Shown here in pieces: positions 59,986 through 64,000 of a stretch of 64,000 nucleotides of DNA. The number at the start of each line of letters is the position of its first letter. Position 1 is the stretch's first letter. The notes under the pieces are model-generated. The model saw nothing but the letters and a program-made list of their open reading frames with translations. It did no database searches and was not told where the DNA came from. The translations under genes and the position numbers were made by a program. The DNA comes from Chitinophagaceae bacterium UBA1930 (GTDB lineage: Bacteria > Bacteroidota > Bacteroidia > Chitinophagales > Chitinophagaceae), in contig DDFK01000003.1 of NCBI GenBank assembly GCA_002337145.1, forward strand, positions 496,001 through 560,000, in the 5' to 3' direction.

Positions 59986-61019
59986 AAGGTAAACTTTACG
60001 CAACGCATTTTTTCGCCAGCCAATGTTCGGCTGCTGAGCTTTGCCCTGTATGACAATGACAGTTCGAAGCCTCCCCTTAATTGCGATGCTGTTTTTAGCT
60101 TGGACACATTTACATCGTAGCTCAGCCCCGCAGTCAGGTTATAATAGTCCAGTTTAACAATTGGCACAAATGCATCTTTCCATCTGTAAAAGCCACCTAG
60201 GTATAAAGTTATTTTGTCATCGCTGCTATAGTCCTGCATCAGGTCCGTTCCGTATAAGGCACCGCCACAAAATTGGCTGCTGCCGCCCTGTTTGGTATAG
60301 TCACCAAACAATACCAGCCTGTTCAGGTCGCTTGTAGGCGTTGTAATACCCGCGTTAAATGTTAGTTTATTCTCCAGGGTTGTGTTTTCATTATTGGTAT
60401 AAAAAGCCACTTTCGGCTTGTTGAAGTGGAACAGTGCAGCACCAATATACCAGGAGCCCGATTCGCCAAAACCCTGGCTGTATGTAACGCCTGTTGCCGC
60501 ATCCCAATAAGTGATCCCTGTTCGGTTAAAGGTTTGCTGCGTGGGATTATTGGGGTTGAACGAGCCGCCTATAAACTGGTCATCCAGCTTTAGCTTGGTT
60601 GCATCAAACTGGCTATTTACAACACCGCCCATAAATGCAACGGAGATATAACTATCATAATCCTCGCTTAGCGATTTATGGAAATTGATTACCGGAAGCA
60701 CTTGCGAACGCTTCAACTTAATATCGCCTGCAACATCGTATGTTGCCTGCAGGCCCAATGTAAGGTAGTCGTTTGCACCACCTACAGGAAACTTCACTTC
60801 AGTACTTAATGCCCCCGTCTGGTATGGCACTGTAACACTTTGCCATTGGTTCCTGAAAATGGCCGATACCCGTATATCGCCATCAAACACACCTGCCAAC
60901 GATGGGTTGCGAAGCAGGGGCTTTTCATAAAACTGTGAGAAACTCAGGTCCTGTGCAGTAGCCGATACAGCTAGCAGTAAACAGATTGCGGCAATAAGCG
61001 TATAGTTTTTCATAAACAA
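59982..61019 (-). CDS. PorP/SprF family type IX secretion membrane protein
   Basis: A 345-residue outer-membrane barrel. A signal peptide (NYTLIAAICLLLAVSATAQ) is followed by DLSFSQFYEKPLLRNPSLAGVFDGDIRVSAIFRNQW, the family opening (FSQFY ... NPA/SLAG ... YRNQW). The remainder is alternating strands with GLSYDVNVSKL near the end. These proteins receive or anchor type B T9SS cargo. The gene lies 126 bases downstream of a large type B cargo gene on the same strand, the usual pairing. Confidence 0.93.
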   Translation of the reverse strand: MFMKNYTLIAAICLLLAVSATAQDLSFSQFYEKPLLRNPSLAGVFDGDIRVSAIFRNQWQSVTVPYQTGALSTEVKFPVGGANDYLTLGLQATYDVAGDIKLKRSQVLPVINFHKSLSEDYDSYISVAFMGGVVNSQFDATKLKLDDQFIGGSFNPNNPTQQTFNRTGITYWDAATGVTYSQGFGESGSWYIGAALFHFNKPKVAFYTNNENTTLENKLTFNAGITTPTSDLNRLVLFGDYTKQGGSSQFCGGALYGTDLMQDYSSDDKITLYLGGFYRWKDAFVPIVKLDYYNLTAGLSYDVNVSKLKTASQLRGGFELSLSYRAKLSSRTLAGEKMRCVKFTF

Positions 61020-61145
61020 CTATTGAGTGTGTATAGGATATTGTATGGTATATAGCGGATAATTGGCCGGGCCCATCGAAGCTGCTTGTTCGGTTTAGTT
61101 TTCATGAACTGGTTCCGACAGGCCCAAGCCAATATCCTTTATTCC

Positions 61146-64000
61146 TTATTTCAAAATGGTCACGTTTCCTTTGGTACTGTATTGTTCATCATTTTCTGCC
61201 ACCACATCGCATGTATAAACAAATACGTCTGGCGACGCAGGTATGCCGTTCACCCTTCCGTCCCAACCATACCTTGCATCGTTGGCAGCAAAGTTGGCCC
61301 GCTCAAAAACCACTTGCCCCCATCTATTGAATATGCGGAATGACTTCACTGTTTTTATACCCTTGCCCCGCACCATAAACACATCATTAATGCCATCGCC
61401 ATCGGGTGTAAAGGCATTGGGTATATAAACCTGCCCACCGTTGAAGAACACTTTCACGCACATGGTATCACGTCCGGCACAGCCGTATTGATTTTTTGCT
61501 TCCACGTAATAGCAGGCATTGTTTTTAATGAGTGCAACAGGTTCGGCACAGGTAACGCAATTGAAATCGCCACTGCCCCAATGCCACTGTGTTATAGGGC
61601 CATTGGTAAATGTTGCTTTCAATGGCAGGTAGTCGCCTGTTTGCATTACTTTATCAGGACCGATATTGACTACCGGATATTGGCCAACCGCAACAGTTAC
61701 ATAAGCTGTGTCCCTAAAGCAATTGAACTCGTCTAAACCAATAACACGGTACTTGGTTGTAATGGAGGGCGATGCCACTGGTGCCGATGCTGTAGTGCTG
61801 GTAAGGCCCCCCGAAGGGAACCATTGGTAACTGTATGCCCCCTGGGCATGCAGTGTGGTGGATTGGCCCAGGCATAAAGTATCGTTGCTGGTTATGGAAA
61901 CGGCAAATGGTTGTGCCACATTCACAATAACCGTATCGTAACCGTAGCAACCAAATTGATTGGTACCGGATACCACATATTGTGTGGTGCTTTGCGGTGC
62001 AGACAATGTATTGGCACAGGTACTGCAACTTAGGTTCTGCGTCGGGCTCCAGGTATAACTGCTTGCACCGGTTGCATTTAACATGGTTGATTGTCCACGG
62101 CATATCTGCATATCCTGGTTAGTGCGTACAAACGGATTGGGGTTTATGCGTACCTGTTTGTAGGCAGTATCATAGCAACCATTTGTTGTGCCGATAATCA
62201 ATTGGGCGGTTTGTACACCTGCCACGGCAAATTGTGTTGCAACTGTTGTATTTGCAGTAGTTACCCCATTGGTAAAGTTCCATTTGTAATAACCCACAGC
62301 ATCCAGCGAGTTTACAACAGCGTTAAAGTGCAATGTTTCATTTACGCAACCAACTGTATCGCTTTGTATAGCTGCATGTGGCAATTGGGGTACCTGTAAA
62401 AAAAATGGGTTGTAGGCCGTATCGAAGCAGCCGCTATTGGTTTTAATGACCAGTTGTGTTGCCCAGGTATTGCTACTGTTGTATTGGTGTTGTGGAGAGG
62501 CGAGGCCGCTGGTACCGCCATCGCCAAACGTCCAGTAATACTGGTTTACACCAAAATAGGTTCTTGATGTGTCCATAAAGTTTACGGTGCTGTAACCACA
62601 ATAGTTTTGTATGGTTGATGTGTAGCCAGCCTTAATATAATCTACCTTAACCGTATCGATGCCGTTTAGTGGTACCCGGCAGGTGCCGCCAGCAATCAAC
62701 TCTACTTTTGGTATATACACGCCGGGTTGCGAAAATGCATGATACACAATATTGCCCGTGGTCACAAATGTATTGCCATCGCCAAAATTCCATTTCACGC
62801 TGTCCACGTTTTGCGTATTGGTTTCAAAGCGTACTGGCTTGTTGCCGCAAATGAACCCGTTATCGTAATTAAAGTTGCCGCTTGGTCCCAGCACTTTGAT
62901 TGTTTTCTGGGCTTCGTATTTACAGCCACCAATACTTTGTGCATGTAGCTGTACCGTATAGGTTCCAACAGTGTTGAATGTATGTATCACCACATCACCA
63001 GTATCCACAACACCATTTCCATAATCCCATGTGGTGAATGCAGATGGCAGGCTAAGGTTGGTAAAGGTTACGGAAAACGGTGTACACTTGCCCAGGGTAT
63101 CGCTTACGTTAAACGCACCGGGTTGCTTTGCAAGTACGGTAACAATCCTATTGCTGCTATCCACACATGAACCGCCGTTATTGAATAACCTTGTTGCCTG
63201 CAGCTTTGCCGTAAACACGCCAGCTATATTGTATGCATGTACGGGGCTGAACTGGTTGGATGTAAAGCCGTCATCGAACTTCCAGACATAAGTGGTGGCC
63301 GTATCTGTAAGATTGGTAAAGTGTACAGAATCGCCTAGGCATACAGTAGTGGGTAACGCAGTAAAATTCACTACCGGTTTCCTATTTGCAAATAACGTTT
63401 TATTGCCTGTTGTATCGGAGCAGCCATTGGTTGCTTTTAGTACAGGCGTATAGTCACCAACGGTGTAATAGGTATGGTAAATGGTATCCAGGTTCTTCAC
63501 AGTGTTGATGATGGTGCCGTCACCAAAGTCCCAGTTAAAGCCCGTGGCACCAATGGAGCCATTGATGAACTTGGCCGTATAAGGCACACAGCCTTTATTG
63601 TCGTTGGCAATACTAAAGTTCAGGAGGATTGAGTTTTGCTGTACATCAATTGGGTAAACCAGCGAATCGCTACCGCAGCCATTGGTTACTTTGAGTTTTA
63701 CATTAAACATGGTGGCAGTGCCTGTATAGAATGTGTGCTGTACCTGGTTTTTGTTGGTGGCCACAATGGTGGTACCATCGCCAAAATCCCAATAATAGGT
63801 TGCAACAGCCGCAATGGAAGTATTGGTAAAAGTGACCGTCATTGGCGAGCAGCCCGTTACCTTGCTTGGAAGGAAACGTGCCATTGGCTTGGATTGTACA
63901 CGTACGGATCTGTTTATCGTAATGCTATCGCAACTGGTATAGGCACTCATGCGTATGGTGTACACCGTATCCACATTCGCAATTGCCTGGTTAAAAACAA
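61146..64000 (-). CDS. large PKD-repeat adhesin with T9SS type B sorting domain (5' end outside the window)
   Basis: At least 951 codons are visible; the frame stays open to the right edge, so the N-terminus is missing (a GTG at 63974 is internal, not a start). At least seven PKD-type repeats can be read (YWDFGDGTT, FNWDFGDG, VWKFDDG, WDYGNG, VKWNFGDG, YWTFGDGG, YKWNF), then Ig-like segments with CxGQST ... YTWSP patterns, and a final type B sorting domain (YIPNAFTPDGDGINDVF ... FNRWGQVVFE ... KGNVTILK). It is a surface-exposed adhesin or matrix protein exported by T9SS, co-transcribed with the PorP/SprF gene that follows. Confidence 0.93.
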   Translation of the reverse strand, partial: VFNQAIANVDTVYTIRMSAYTSCDSITINRSVRVQSKPMARFLPSKVTGCSPMTVTFTNTSIAAVATYYWDFGDGTTIVATNKNQVQHTFYTGTATMFNVKLKVTNGCGSDSLVYPIDVQQNSILLNFSIANDNKGCVPYTAKFINGSIGATGFNWDFGDGTIINTVKNLDTIYHTYYTVGDYTPVLKATNGCSDTTGNKTLFANRKPVVNFTALPTTVCLGDSVHFTNLTDTATTYVWKFDDGFTSNQFSPVHAYNIAGVFTAKLQATRLFNNGGSCVDSSNRIVTVLAKQPGAFNVSDTLGKCTPFSVTFTNLSLPSAFTTWDYGNGVVDTGDVVIHTFNTVGTYTVQLHAQSIGGCKYEAQKTIKVLGPSGNFNYDNGFICGNKPVRFETNTQNVDSVKWNFGDGNTFVTTGNIVYHAFSQPGVYIPKVELIAGGTCRVPLNGIDTVKVDYIKAGYTSTIQNYCGYSTVNFMDTSRTYFGVNQYYWTFGDGGTSGLASPQHQYNSSNTWATQLVIKTNSGCFDTAYNPFFLQVPQLPHAAIQSDTVGCVNETLHFNAVVNSLDAVGYYKWNFTNGVTTANTTVATQFAVAGVQTAQLIIGTTNGCYDTAYKQVRINPNPFVRTNQDMQICRGQSTMLNATGASSYTWSPTQNLSCSTCANTLSAPQSTTQYVVSGTNQFGCYGYDTVIVNVAQPFAVSITSNDTLCLGQSTTLHAQGAYSYQWFPSGGLTSTTASAPVASPSITTKYRVIGLDEFNCFRDTAYVTVAVGQYPVVNIGPDKVMQTGDYLPLKATFTNGPITQWHWGSGDFNCVTCAEPVALIKNNACYYVEAKNQYGCAGRDTMCVKVFFNGGQVYIPNAFTPDGDGINDVFMVRGKGIKTVKSFRIFNRWGQVVFERANFAANDARYGWDGRVNGIPASPDVFVYTCDVVAENDEQYSTKGNVTILK

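Noticed and set aside
1..64000. CRISPR array, rRNA operon or IS transposase
   Set aside because: No regularly spaced direct repeats, rRNA signature or DDE/HUH transposase reading frame was seen on either strand.

Overview
The window looks like a chromosomal segment of a Bacteroidota bacterium, most likely a Chitinophagaceae-type lineage. The support is type IX secretion (T9SS) cargo with type A and type B sorting domains, a PorP/SprF-type protein, a TIGR02757-type protein, the small ribosomal protein THX, a CTnDOT-like tyrosine integrase, and several promoters of the Bacteroidota form TTTG-N16..20-TAnnTTTG. The family placement is inference; no rRNA or marker phylogeny is available here.

Layout. 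1-2852: the end of a stress-signalling (Ter-type) cluster: PP2C phosphatase tail, zinc-ribbon kinase, TerC membrane protein and a small lipoprotein. 2881-2985: a decayed ion-channel fragment. 3025-12755: an AT-rich accessory block bounded by a 17-bp direct repeat. It holds (i) a methyltransferase / GHKL-ATPase-nuclease / Z1-helicase operon with two small unknown genes, (ii) an opposing ABC-ATPase-Toprim plus HEPN-like pair, and (iii) a divergent XRE regulator / SymE-like toxin pair. 13238-19495: core genes (DUF4352 protein, RmuC, tRNA-CAU, two response regulators, an outer-membrane barrel, HflX, Rieske protein).

19593-28982: a 9.4-kb integrative element inserted in the 3' end of tRNA-Asn, bounded by a perfect 44-bp direct repeat. 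It carries an integrase with the CTnDOT-type Arg-to-Ser change, an HNH nuclease gene overlapping a compact family-A polymerase-like gene, an XRE regulator, a roughly 1.1-kb apparently non-coding stretch, an overlapping membrane/soluble gene pair, and a TcmP / three-Cys (DUF5131) pair. Its size and make-up resemble a phage satellite or small integrative element with defence-like cargo.

29039-64000: ordinary chromosome rich in surface and secretion genes. It contains two TPR histidine kinases, NnrD, a secreted subtilisin, a MATE transporter, three further T9SS cargo proteins, an AsmA-like protein, LOG-family protein, exonuclease III, HU, THX, an operon of FAH / flavin reductase / sterol-desaturase-like genes, a GH9 plus NodB-deacetylase fusion, a TIGR02757-DinB operon, CorA, and a PorP/SprF gene next to a large PKD adhesin that runs off the window.

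The strongest candidates for new biology are the polymerase-like replication gene and cargo of the tRNA-Asn element, the ATPase-Toprim/HEPN pair, and the methyltransferase-GHKL/nuclease-Z1 operon with its two unrecognised small proteins. Smaller oddities are a REC-Hpt protein whose phosphoacceptor His is Gln, and a set of intergenic palindromes and dispersed repeats.
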